A DNA stretch of 62,261 nt from Bdellovibrio sp. UBA4095. Its GTDB lineage: Bacteria; Bdellovibrionota; Bdellovibrionia; Bdellovibrionales; Bdellovibrionaceae. The stretch's first letter is position 1, and every line of letters starts with the position of its first letter. The notes under the pieces were generated by a model that did no database searches, was not told the DNA's origin, and saw nothing but the letters and a program-made list of their open reading frames with translations. The position numbers and the translations under genes are program-made. Below, in pieces: positions 7,090 through 15,678 of the stretch. The stretch covers positions 1,076,608 through 1,138,868 of the forward strand of contig DFXZ01000004.1 of the NCBI GenBank assembly GCA_002381805.1. Direction: 5' to 3'.

Positions 7090-8394
7090 ATGTTGACAGT
7101 ATGGCGGCTTCGCCCTGGAGCAGATAAACGAATTCGAAGTGGACACCCGTGGGTATTTTCCAATGAACTTGCCGCGAGTCCAAAAGGCCATCCAGCCGGT
7201 GCGCCAGTAGAGCTCCAAGACTCCAAAGGACAATTCGTAGCTCGAGGCTACGGCAATCCTCACTCTCTTATCGCATTTAGAGCTCTGACTTTTAATAGCC
7301 AAGATGCGGAGCCATTGGGATTTTCATTTCTTCAGAACAAGATTTTGAATTCTTGGAAAGTTCGCAAAGCGGCCGGTTTTAAAGGGAGCTTCCGCTTAGC
7401 CTTTGGAGAATCCGATTATATTCCTGGTCTGGTTTTAGATTATTATTTGGTCGAACAGAGTGGAAAAAAAGCTCAAGTGTTTGTCGCTCAGTTGGTCACA
7501 GCGGGAATGAATGAAGCTCTGCTAAATTCAGAAGAGTTTTTCGAAGGGTTGACTCGAAAAGCACTAGAGGCGGGCCTGTCTCAGTTCGATTGGCAACATA
7601 CAGCGGTGGTCATTCGAAATGATGTTGGAATCCGAAAGTTGGAAGGACTCGCTGTGGAAGCGCCTCGACTTTTAAAGAGTATAAGCAATTTTGACTTAGG
7701 GCATGTCGAGATTCTACTGAACTCCGCAAGTGATGAAGGCTTGATCAAGATGAGCTGTGATCTTTTCGAAGGTCAAAAGACGGGCTTTTTTTTAGATCAG
7801 ACGCATAATATTTCACTGGCAGTACAGTTGTTTGTTAAGTGGGCTCAAGCTCAGTCAGTGCGAAGGATTCGAATTTTAGACCTTTGTTGTTACGTTGGTC
7901 ATTGGTCAACCCAGATAACCCGGGCGTTGAAATCCCTAGGATGGGAAGTTGAGGTCAGCCTTGTGGATGTCTCCAAATCGGCCTTAGCTTTTGCCAAAGA
8001 GAATGCGGAACGTGAGGGCGCCCTTGTTACCGTTCACGAAATGGATGTGCTTGAGGGGTTGCCGTCCCTCCCAAGTCAGCACTATGATATTGTAATTGCT
8101 GATCCGCCGGCATTTATAAAGGCAAAGAAGGATATACCGACCGGTAAGCATGCTTATCTTAAGATGAATACTCAGGCTTTCCGAGTTGCAAAAAGAAATG
8201 GATTTGTTGCCTCCTGCTCCTGCTCCGGTTTGCTGACTGAAGAAGAGTTCAGAGACGCCATCCGTAAGGCCTCACTTCGAAATTATTCTGAGGTTCGCAG
8301 TGTCTTGCGCGGCGGGCATGCTGCTGATCATCCTACGTTGATGCAGTTTCCGGAAGGCTTCTACCTAAAAATGTACGTCCACTATCTCGTTTAA
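7090..8394 (+). CDS. RlmI-like class I rRNA cytosine-C5 methyltransferase
   Basis: A 434-aa protein with an N-terminal PUA-like domain (RIRSGHPWVFSNEL) and a C-terminal Rossmann SAM domain. Visible motifs are RILDLCCYVGHWS (SAM binding), VSLVDVSKSALAFAKENA (acidic residue for the ribose), IVIADPPAF, and SCSCSGLLT, which supplies the catalytic Cys expected for m5C methyltransferases. RlmI of E. coli methylates C1962 of 23S rRNA and is about 400 aa. Orthology is likely but not proven. It follows the Rieske gene by 12 bases. Confidence 0.85.
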   Translation: MLTVWRLRPGADKRIRSGHPWVFSNELAASPKGHPAGAPVELQDSKGQFVARGYGNPHSLIAFRALTFNSQDAEPLGFSFLQNKILNSWKVRKAAGFKGSFRLAFGESDYIPGLVLDYYLVEQSGKKAQVFVAQLVTAGMNEALLNSEEFFEGLTRKALEAGLSQFDWQHTAVVIRNDVGIRKLEGLAVEAPRLLKSISNFDLGHVEILLNSASDEGLIKMSCDLFEGQKTGFFLDQTHNISLAVQLFVKWAQAQSVRRIRILDLCCYVGHWSTQITRALKSLGWEVEVSLVDVSKSALAFAKENAEREGALVTVHEMDVLEGLPSLPSQHYDIVIADPPAFIKAKKDIPTGKHAYLKMNTQAFRVAKRNGFVASCSCSGLLTEEEFRDAIRKASLRNYSEVRSVLRGGHAADHPTLMQFPEGFYLKMYVHYLV

Positions 8395-8529
8395 AATGAA
8401 GTCTCGGGTTTAAAAGCGGCAGGTGTAACAATCTTCGACACCGTAATTTTCTTATTTTCAAGACGACCTTTTAGAATCCGAAACGGAATAGGCCCCTGGT
8501 AATATGCCTCTAAGTAAAGGTTTCTACTG

Positions 8530-9312
8530 ATGAGAATTTACCAGTCTTTCCTAATCATTATCTCTGTTAGTCTTCTATCAGCTTGTGGTCGGATGGATAT
8601 TAGCGTGGGACCTCTCAACAATGATTTTCATGTAAAGAACTCTTCGAGTGAGGTTCGTCCCCTGAGCGACGAATCTGTGGAACCTCAGCCATCGCAAATT
8701 TCTGACACGGGCTTCGTAAAACCCACTATCTACTATTATCCAGTTTTTAATCAAAAAGAGGGTAGCTGCGAAAGCCTTAAGCCCATGGTTGATAAAGATG
8801 GCCTGCCCCTCGTATATGTTTGCGAGAGCTTTTTAAGAACTTGTGGAATCCAGGGGGCTTGTTCCGTCATCCAGGATGGCATCAGACGCAATTTCAATAT
8901 TCTTCGTAGAGTAGAAGGCGTCGACCAGTATTTTGAGTTTGATCAGAAGAACTGTCCCTACGGATATGGTGTCAGAAACTCTTGCTTAGATCCATTTTAT
9001 ACACTAGCTGCGGACTTGAGCATTTATAAGCCAGGCGATGTCATCTATATCCCGACGATTCATGGAATGAAGCTGCCAGATGGAACTATTCACAATGGAT
9101 ACTTTGTCGTTCGTGATCGTGGCCGGGGAATAAAGGGACCAGGTCGATTTGATTTCTATAGCGGAGTGGTCAGTTGGTGGAGTGCGGAGAATCCGTTTTT
9201 TAGATTAGGTTTGTCTGATCCTAAAAATGAGATGTTTTACATGAAGATTGTAGGTGCGGAAGCTGACCGCATTCGCAAGCTCCGAAATTATCCACGATTG
9301 CCAAAAAAATAG
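8530..9312 (+). CDS. Lipoprotein with C-terminal 3D (MltA-like) domain
   Basis: A 260-aa lipoprotein: the signal peptide ends in LLSACG, the lipobox Cys being residue 19. The C-terminal part (about 165-225) contains GYFVVRDRGRGIKGPGRFDF, the Asp-rich pattern of the 3D domain that forms the catalytic side of MltA-type lytic transglycosylases. Several Cys pairs lie in the middle. The MltA barrel domain is absent, so lytic activity on peptidoglycan is possible but not shown. The 135 bases upstream hold no clear promoter. Confidence 0.75.
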   Translation: MRIYQSFLIIISVSLLSACGRMDISVGPLNNDFHVKNSSSEVRPLSDESVEPQPSQISDTGFVKPTIYYYPVFNQKEGSCESLKPMVDKDGLPLVYVCESFLRTCGIQGACSVIQDGIRRNFNILRRVEGVDQYFEFDQKNCPYGYGVRNSCLDPFYTLAADLSIYKPGDVIYIPTIHGMKLPDGTIHNGYFVVRDRGRGIKGPGRFDFYSGVVSWWSAENPFFRLGLSDPKNEMFYMKIVGAEADRIRKLRNYPRLPKK

Positions 9313-9357
9313 CGGCCCCTCATTGGGACCGCGTCTTAAAACGATAAATCTGATTTT

Positions 9358-10386
9358 CTATTGCGAGCTTTTTTGAGGACCGGCCGCGACCTGGTTAGCC
9401 GCCGGCTGCCCTTGTTGGACTTGCCCTGCCGCCACTTGTGCCATTTGTGCCACTGCCATCTGAGCGTGTTGGGCTTGCTGATGATAGTAGTTCAACTTGG
9501 TTACATACTCTTTTAAAGCGCTGTTTTCTTGCTTCAGCACACCCAGCTGGGTAAGGGCCTGTTGTAAATGGCTGTAGTAGTCCTGCGCCTCTAGTGCCTT
9601 TTTATCAAGGGCAACTTTCATCTCGACAATTTTAGTTTCTGCAACCGACATCAAGTTATTTAAAACGCCGCTCTGCTTTTGTGCGGAAGACTCAACATCA
9701 CTGTAAGAAGCAGATATTTTTTCGATTTCTTGATTTAGTGAGGTGATTGTTTCATCACGCTCATCAATCGTCGCCTGCATATCGAGGATGATTTGTTCTT
9801 TTTCTTCTTTTTCATTTTTTAGGGCATGAATTTGACTTTCAAGATCCGCTTTTTGCTCTTCCCAGTTCTTCTGTTCTACTGCGAATGCGTTTTTAGCCTT
9901 AGCGAATTCCATGGCCGTTTCATCTTTAAGGGCCTGGGTCAACTCGAGCTCTCTAACAAGATTCTTGTTTTTATCGAACAAAGCCTGACTGTATTTTTTT
10001 TCTTCGCTTTGCATCTGCAGGGCTCTAGCTTTCAGGCCCTGGATTTCAAGTTGCAGATGCAGACTTAGCTCGAGTGATTTAGCAAGATCAGCACTCAGCT
10101 TTGTGTTATTTGCTCGTTCGGCAGAAAGCTGGTCTGCAATTTGTTTTAGTTGCGCGTCCAACGTTTCAGGTCCGTAAGAAACATTTTCAAGAGTTTTGAT
10201 TTTCTCCATCACTGCTTCTTGCGAGCCTTGCAGCTCAGAATGGAATTTTTTCATTTGAACTTGCATTTGTTCGTACTTAGGTTGCGGCGGTGAAACGTCC
10301 ACATCCTGTTGTTGAACAGTAAGTTCATTCAGTTTGTTACAAATCTCATTAAAAAGTTTTTCGTGCTCAGGAACAGAAGTCGTCAT
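9358..10386 (-). CDS. Long coiled-coil protein, unknown function
   Basis: About 342 aa, with heptad-like patterns from residue 40 to about 290 (repeats such as ELELTQALKDETAMEFAKAK) and a Gln/Ala-rich tail. No signal peptide or membrane helix is seen, so it is probably cytoplasmic. I chose ATG 10386; the longer frame begins with GTG 10404 without a ribosome site. It is divergent from the polysaccharide operon. A role as filament, scaffold or cytoskeletal adaptor is inference from the coiled coil only. Confidence 0.75.
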   Translation of the reverse strand: MTTSVPEHEKLFNEICNKLNELTVQQQDVDVSPPQPKYEQMQVQMKKFHSELQGSQEAVMEKIKTLENVSYGPETLDAQLKQIADQLSAERANNTKLSADLAKSLELSLHLQLEIQGLKARALQMQSEEKKYSQALFDKNKNLVRELELTQALKDETAMEFAKAKNAFAVEQKNWEEQKADLESQIHALKNEKEEKEQIILDMQATIDERDETITSLNQEIEKISASYSDVESSAQKQSGVLNNLMSVAETKIVEMKVALDKKALEAQDYYSHLQQALTQLGVLKQENSALKEYVTKLNYYHQQAQHAQMAVAQMAQVAAGQVQQGQPAANQVAAGPQKSSQ

Positions 10387-10431
10387 ACACTCATTGTGAG
10401 GCACAGACCGAAGTCAAGTCATCGAAATTTA

Positions 10432-10460
10432 TTGACAAGAGTCTAGTCGCTCGATGTAAG
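10432..10460 (+). promoter_or_regulatory. Sigma-70-type promoter of the polysaccharide operon
   Basis: A perfect -35 box TTGACA (10432-10437), a 17-base spacer and TGTAAG (10455-10460; four of six matches to TATAAT). It lies about 40 bases before the start of the SLBB gene, which has GGGAGG as ribosome site. Confidence 0.6.
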
Positions 10461-10498
10461 TCCAGTACAGCGATCTATTTATTGGGAGGATCGAACCG

Positions 10499-11053
10499 AT
10501 GTTATTGCAACGAAGCCTTAAAGTTTTGATGGCTGTGATCTTAGGAATCAGCGGCACCGTCACTGCCAATGCACAAACTCAAGATTTGACCATGATGAGT
10601 GATATTCGGCCCCCTCAACAATCGGCCGAGTATATTTACCGATCTTCTCCAAAAGAATCGTTGATCAGCGTACAGCTGCTCGGAGCCGTTCATAAGCCAG
10701 GGATCTATTATATTCCTGCGAACACCGATTTGCTGAAGCTTCTGACGTTAGCAGGTGGAACAACCAACGGCGGTGATCTTTCGGAAGTCTTAGTCAGAAA
10801 GCTCGAAGCCAAGTCGTGGACAGAAATTAAGACGAAAGCTGTCAGCGAATATCAAGGGGCCTTCGAAGTTGATGCAGAAAAGATCATTAAGTATGGCGGC
10901 TCCAGTCAGTTAAAGCTGGCTCAGGATGACTTCATTTATGTTCCACCCAAAACTCCATGGATCAGCGGAGAGACATCTCGCACGATCACGATGATCTCCG
11001 TGGTTCTGGGTATTGCACTGACAGCTATTCTCATTGATAAGAATGCGAAATAA
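10499..11053 (+). CDS. SLBB-domain polysaccharide export protein
   Basis: A 184-aa exported protein with a signal peptide (cleavage near ANAQ), an SLBB beta-grasp domain (VQLLGAVHKPGIYYIPANTD, then LLKLLTLAGGTT; residues 58-90), and a hydrophobic C-terminal helix (TMISVVLGIALTAILI). It lacks the N-terminal polysaccharide export domain of Wza, so it is a reduced relative and perhaps an accessory of the export pore. It is the first gene behind the promoter at 10432, and the next gene starts 2 bases after its stop. Confidence 0.75.
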   Translation: MLLQRSLKVLMAVILGISGTVTANAQTQDLTMMSDIRPPQQSAEYIYRSSPKESLISVQLLGAVHKPGIYYIPANTDLLKLLTLAGGTTNGGDLSEVLVRKLEAKSWTEIKTKAVSEYQGAFEVDAEKIIKYGGSSQLKLAQDDFIYVPPKTPWISGETSRTITMISVVLGIALTAILIDKNAK

Positions 11054-11055
11054 AG

Positions 11056-12390
11056 ATGATCTCGGTTCGCGATGGACGTATTTTATTTCTAATAAAAGCC
11101 CTCGTGGCCTTGATCTTCATTTCGAAGATCTCATTGGGCAGCTTTCTGCCTCTGCCTTATAGTTTTTCGTTCTTCATTTTTCAAAAGGGCCTTCACCCGT
11201 ATATGAATGTTGCACTTTGTGTTCTCTTTGGAGTGCCGTTGGGTGTCCTTTGGCTTAAAGTCCGGGAGAGAAATCACCTGAGTGGGTTCTATAAACTTTT
11301 CGTAATGGCACTGATGCTTACTCTGACGGTGCAAACCTTATTGCAGGCTCACTATGTAAATCAAAGTGAATCTTTACTGATGCAGTTGGGAGCGCTCGGT
11401 ACCGCTCTATTTATGGTTGCTATTTATGGGGTGATAATTCCCAGCCTATGGAATGTTCGAGACTTTGTTAGGTTCATCCAGCGCTGGACCGGAGTTCTAG
11501 TTCTCATTTCGCTGGTACTTCTTATAGTATCTCCTGCGGGCGTGTTTAAGGGCGGCCGATTTATAGGCGTGTTTAAGCACATTCCTCACATGGTGACCTG
11601 TGCGACTGTGGGTTTTATTTTTTCTTTGGGAACCTATAGCAGTGCTCGATCCCTTAAGGGAAAATTTTGGAGTGCCTTGGTGCTGGTTTCTAGCTTTGTC
11701 GCCATTATCCTGACTGGAACGAGATCGTCGGCAGCTGCGGCTGTTCTTGCTTTGTTCTTAATAATGATCATTCATTCAGCACGGTCCAATGGGGGACGAA
11801 TTTTTAAGTTTGCTTTTCTGTCTCTCTTTCTAACTTTTACTTTGTTCTTTGGTGTTCAATCTTTTGAATTCGCTCAGGGCATTGCGACGGGGCAGACTTC
11901 ACTGGGCAGTCGAGAGGCTCAGGATGGCGTGGCATCACGCTGGGAAGAAGTAGAGCGAGGGCTGCAGATGTTCTTAGTCGAGCCGTGGCTAGGTCAGGGA
12001 TTGCTATCAAAGTTTTCTGCGGGCGACGATGTCGGTGTGACCAACTATAATGCGATGAAAGATCCTCATAATATATTTATCTCAGCTGGGGTTATTGGCG
12101 GGTGGCCATCCTTGGTGTTGAGCTTCATCGCGGTCATTTTCATGGTCGTAGGATCACTAAAAGCGCTGCTTTCTGCGGACAGTGCCAAAAAGTTAGTCGC
12201 CATTTACTTGCTTTCCCATATTCCAATTCTGATCATCTATCATGTTCATCTCTCTATAGGTGGAATGGCAGATCGATTCTATTGGATGATATTCGGCATT
12301 GTGGCTGCAACTGTCTTTGTGAACGAGACATCGAATGTGCAGAAGGAAAATAAAAGGACCCTTAACAAAGGTGCAAAGGCTGTAAATTAG
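11056..12390 (+). CDS. O-antigen ligase/polymerase (WaaL/Wzy)-like membrane protein
   Basis: A 444-aa inner-membrane protein with about ten to twelve hydrophobic helices and one large loop near residues 275-345. The segments ILTGTRSSAAAA and GLQMFLVEPWLGQGLLSKFS resemble the conserved loop of the O-antigen ligase family (Wzy_C), including a conserved His (KDPHNIFISAGV). It would join or polymerise lipid-linked glycans on the periplasmic face. Which of the two it does cannot be told. No glycosyltransferase genes are nearby. Confidence 0.75.
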   Translation: MISVRDGRILFLIKALVALIFISKISLGSFLPLPYSFSFFIFQKGLHPYMNVALCVLFGVPLGVLWLKVRERNHLSGFYKLFVMALMLTLTVQTLLQAHYVNQSESLLMQLGALGTALFMVAIYGVIIPSLWNVRDFVRFIQRWTGVLVLISLVLLIVSPAGVFKGGRFIGVFKHIPHMVTCATVGFIFSLGTYSSARSLKGKFWSALVLVSSFVAIILTGTRSSAAAAVLALFLIMIIHSARSNGGRIFKFAFLSLFLTFTLFFGVQSFEFAQGIATGQTSLGSREAQDGVASRWEEVERGLQMFLVEPWLGQGLLSKFSAGDDVGVTNYNAMKDPHNIFISAGVIGGWPSLVLSFIAVIFMVVGSLKALLSADSAKKLVAIYLLSHIPILIIYHVHLSIGGMADRFYWMIFGIVAATVFVNETSNVQKENKRTLNKGAKAVN

Positions 12391-12579
12391 CAGACCTAAC
12401 CTTTGCGAATATTCAAGCGATGTCCTCAGGACCCGATAAATTTTAACTGACGCCCATTGCTGCGACACCCCTGTATAAATTTCACTCATTTAATCCTCAT
12501 TACCAATTAAACACAGGCCAAGGCCGAATTTCAATGGCACAACCAATGCTTATGTAGGCTTGTCACAAGGTTGGGGTAT

Positions 12580-14007
12580 ATGAGCGAACAACGAATAGAG
12601 CCTGAGTTAACAGTCGGGGAAATTATAAAGTTATATTTGTCTCATTGGCGAATGTTCGTGCTCTTTGCGGGCATTTTATTCGGAATGAGCGCGCTAATAT
12701 ATGCATTTAAAGTGCCTTACGTGGCGTCGTCCACGATTGTCATCAATGACTCCCAGAACTCGTCTCTTCAGGCATTTTCATCTCAATTTTTTGGTCTTTC
12801 TAAAGCAGTCCAAGAATCGAAAAAAGGAAGCAGTGTTCTTTCGAAACACATCGAATATCTTAAAACTCGAGAGTTCTACGAGCTTTTGCTTAAGCGGTTG
12901 CAAAACCGGGGCAACAGCCCAAAAATTACCATGGAAGAGCGACAAGGGTACGAGACGTTCAAACAGCAGTTTCTTGATGGGATGGAAAGTGATCCTAAAA
13001 AGAAAGTGGGAGTAATCCAGATCCTCAGAGCTTGGACGAAAGCTCAATTAGAATCAGACTTTGAAATCCGCGTTTCCGTGGCCAGCCCCGAAAAGGCGGT
13101 TTCTTTATTTATATCTAATACAACAGCAGAGCTGGCAGCAGAAACTTTGAAGCGTCGAGAACTCGAAGAGATCACACGCGTAGAAAAGTTTATGGCCAAA
13201 CAGAAAGAAGATGCGGATCAAAAGCTAACCACTTTGAGCAAGCAGCTTGCTGAAATGCAGAACAAAGACACCAATCTTTTGCCTTTAGCGGCTAAAGATA
13301 AAATGGGCGACTATGTGTCTGAACTTTTGGTTCGGTCGAATGAGATTAAACTCAAAATGGCCGAAAACAAAAAAATGATCGAGTATCTAAGCCGAGGACG
13401 GTCCAATCAAAGAGAAAGTGGCCTCTATGGTGTTGGCGGCAAAATCGAGTCGCTAAAAATTGAAAATAATCTATTAAGAGGAAAATTGGGTCAGGTTCAG
13501 GCTTCTATTGCGCAACTTAAGCAGGAAGTGAAGCAATTGCCGTTTGCAGCCCAAATGGTTGACGATCTTAAAAAGAAATCGGAACTGGAATTCACACGTT
13601 TTAAAGAATTAAGTACTTCATTGGCAAAGCTTGAGGCTCAGAAAATCTCTATCGATACACGTTTCGAGGTATTGGAAGTTGCACGCTGGGAAAACACTCT
13701 TCCGAAGATTGGCCTCTTAAGCTTGGGTCTGCTGTCATTATTCATTAGTCAGTTTGCAGGTTCGTTGGTGATCTACTTCAGATATCTGTGGAACCCAAAT
13801 GTGGTTACGGCTCAAGCATCAAGAAACTTGGTTATTTTTGACAATCACTCCGTGGATCCGCGAGTGATCATTGAAAATTCCAAAATTAAGTTCAGTCTTA
13901 AAAAACCGGAAAAGCCCAAAGACGGACTGGATGAAGACGACGATGAACAAAAGAAAATTGCCTGGAATATGTTGAACATGGGTCAGGGCTCAGATTTATC
14001 TCAATAA
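12580..14007 (+). CDS. Wzz/GumC-type chain-length determinant protein
   Basis: A 475-aa polysaccharide co-polymerase. It has an N-terminal membrane helix (MFVLFAGILFGMSALIYAF), a long periplasmic coiled coil (residues 140-360), and a second helix near residue 380 (LLSLGLLSLFISQFAG), followed by a cytoplasmic tail rich in Lys/Asp. No Walker motifs of a Wzc kinase are present. It would set glycan chain length with the ligase/polymerase upstream. I chose ATG 12580 over TTG 12571 because it has the better-spaced purine-rich site. A 189-base gap precedes it. Confidence 0.8.
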   Translation: MSEQRIEPELTVGEIIKLYLSHWRMFVLFAGILFGMSALIYAFKVPYVASSTIVINDSQNSSLQAFSSQFFGLSKAVQESKKGSSVLSKHIEYLKTREFYELLLKRLQNRGNSPKITMEERQGYETFKQQFLDGMESDPKKKVGVIQILRAWTKAQLESDFEIRVSVASPEKAVSLFISNTTAELAAETLKRRELEEITRVEKFMAKQKEDADQKLTTLSKQLAEMQNKDTNLLPLAAKDKMGDYVSELLVRSNEIKLKMAENKKMIEYLSRGRSNQRESGLYGVGGKIESLKIENNLLRGKLGQVQASIAQLKQEVKQLPFAAQMVDDLKKKSELEFTRFKELSTSLAKLEAQKISIDTRFEVLEVARWENTLPKIGLLSLGLLSLFISQFAGSLVIYFRYLWNPNVVTAQASRNLVIFDNHSVDPRVIIENSKIKFSLKKPEKPKDGLDEDDDEQKKIAWNMLNMGQGSDLSQ

Positions 14008-14023
14008 AAGGACGGACTTTTCG

Positions 14024-15118
14024 ATGAAAATTTTAATTGCACTCGTTTCAGTATCAGCGGTTGGCCTCATAGGCTGTGGAAATAATTTCGAAGCGCAAAT
14101 TCAAAAGTCAGTTACTCTTAATAAAGAGGCAAGCTCTCTTTTAGAATGGGAAGTGGCTGATGAAAATCCCGAGCGTCTTTTTGAGAAGTGGAGATCTCAG
14201 TCCAGAAAGCAAGCAGACACTCGAGAAATGAAGACGCAGATTTGCACTAGCTTGATGCAGTTGGAAGATCAGGCACTGTCTATCTTCGAGAACGAATTGC
14301 GAGCTGGTAAAAATGAATTGCTCCTTTCCAGTTGCAAAGACGATCTTTTAAAAAGATTAGACACCTATTTTGCTGAACAAAACAAAGTCGCGCCGACAAA
14401 TAACTTTACCTTCTCTGGCAACACTCAAAAAAGAGATGTTTCGAAAGGTTATACGGCCTACACAGGGGATGTGGGGCATAAAGAAGTTGTGCTGACGTTT
14501 GATGATGGACCGAGTGGAGTTTATACTCCGAAGGTTCTGGCGGCATTAAAGCAAGTGCAGGCCAAAGCCGTATTCTTTGCGACGGGAAAAAGTGCTAGAA
14601 ATAATCCGAATCTGTTACGGGAAGTCGCAGCCGATGGACACTCCATTGGCAGTCACAGCACGACACATGCTTGTTTGGGCTCAAATAACAGATGCAAAAA
14701 CCAAAACGGTCGCATGCTAACTTATGCCGAAGCCGTTGCCGAGATTAAGTCAGGACACCAATCTGTTTATGATGTCTTAGGATGGGTATCACCATTCTTC
14801 AGATTTCCATACGGCGAGTCGGATCCGTCTCTTCGTCAGTTCCTAAAAGACAACGCCACTGCTGACTTCCGGTGGAATATTGATAGTGAAGACTGGAGAG
14901 CGGGTACTAATGCTCAGTTGGTTGCCAAAGTGATGACTCAGGTCAGAGCTAAAGGTAAAGGTATTATTTTAATGCACGATATTCAGCGCCGTACTGCAGA
15001 GTCTCTTCCAATGTTACTGAGTGAGCTTTATCATGGCGGATACAGTATCGTACTGCTTCAGTCTGCAAATCCTGCAGATCGTTATAACAGTTCGCTCGTG
15101 AAAAAACGCTTACCTTAG
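14024..15118 (+). CDS. NodB/CE4 polysaccharide deacetylase lipoprotein
   Basis: A 364-aa protein with lipobox LIGC (Cys18), a helical linker to about residue 140 and a NodB domain (150-340). CE4 motifs are complete: TFDDGPS (Asp160 base, Asp161 metal), HSTTH (His211, His215 metal ligands), RFPYGE (Arg260) and LMHDI (His318). It should remove N-acetyl groups from a glycan in the periplasm or outside. Its place behind export genes suggests exopolysaccharide as substrate, but Bdellovibrio also uses such enzymes (Bd0468, Bd3279 in HD100) on prey peptidoglycan. Which applies here is open. Confidence 0.9.
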   Translation: MKILIALVSVSAVGLIGCGNNFEAQIQKSVTLNKEASSLLEWEVADENPERLFEKWRSQSRKQADTREMKTQICTSLMQLEDQALSIFENELRAGKNELLLSSCKDDLLKRLDTYFAEQNKVAPTNNFTFSGNTQKRDVSKGYTAYTGDVGHKEVVLTFDDGPSGVYTPKVLAALKQVQAKAVFFATGKSARNNPNLLREVAADGHSIGSHSTTHACLGSNNRCKNQNGRMLTYAEAVAEIKSGHQSVYDVLGWVSPFFRFPYGESDPSLRQFLKDNATADFRWNIDSEDWRAGTNAQLVAKVMTQVRAKGKGIILMHDIQRRTAESLPMLLSELYHGGYSIVLLQSANPADRYNSSLVKKRLP

Positions 15119-15123
15119 TTCTT

Positions 15124-15501
15124 ATGAAAAAACCTGATATCGATTGTCCCTCTACCTGGAAAAGTTATCGTACAGAGATGTGCGATAGCTGCTGGGGTGG
15201 TTGTTGTACGATGCCAGTTGAAGTTCGCCTTAGTGATCTTATACGTCTCGGAGTAGCGACTGCAGATGAGGCCGAGGGTTCCGTTAAAAAATTAGCAAAA
15301 AGACTTACAAAAGAAGGAATCATCGTATCCTATCGCCAAGGAACCGAGTTCTTCATGCTTTCCCAGAAGGCGAATCGGGATTGTATCTTTATGAACTCAG
15401 ACACGCGTCTATGTACAGTCTACGAAAAGCGTCCTGATACCTGTCGACAGTTTCCTGCAATCGGCCCTCGTCCTGGATATTGCCCGGGCTATTCAAAATA
15501 A
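15124..15501 (+). CDS. YkgJ-family cysteine-cluster protein
   Basis: A 125-aa cytoplasmic protein with the Zn/Fe-binding cysteine cluster: CDSCWGGCC near the N-terminus (C-x2-C-x3-CC), then CIFMN, LCTVYEKRPDTC and GYC. The RPxxCRxFP segment is typical of the family. The exact role of the family is unclear, possibly metal binding linked to modification enzymes. It starts 5 bases after the deacetylase, so it is probably cotranscribed. Confidence 0.85.
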   Translation: MKKPDIDCPSTWKSYRTEMCDSCWGGCCTMPVEVRLSDLIRLGVATADEAEGSVKKLAKRLTKEGIIVSYRQGTEFFMLSQKANRDCIFMNSDTRLCTVYEKRPDTCRQFPAIGPRPGYCPGYSK

Positions 15502-15535
15502 TCACTGTCAGATCAAACCTCATCCTTTTCCAGGC

Positions 15536-15550
15536 GTCTCATTCTGAGAC
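15536..15550. other. Short perfect hairpin in a 177-base intergenic region
   Basis: GTCTCA (15536-15541) and TGAGAC (15545-15550) form a 6-bp stem with a 3-base loop, 35 bases after the YkgJ-like stop. No T run follows directly, so it is at best a weak terminator. The rest of 15502-15678 shows no gene; GGGAGG at 15668 serves the next start. Confidence 0.35.
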
Positions 15551-15678
15551 TTGTCTATTATATGTACAGACTTGCGCGCAACTCGTCTCCTCACGCTGCT
15601 GTGAGTATTAAGCTGCACTTATATTCGTTCCCACCTGGCACAAGCACTGCTCTTTCATGGTAGTGACGGGAGGCCTCT

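Noticed and set aside
9312..9332. Hairpin GCGGCCC/GGGACCGC between the convergent 3D-lipoprotein and coiled-coil genes
   Set aside because: The stem has a bulge and no T run on either strand, so I cannot call it a terminator.
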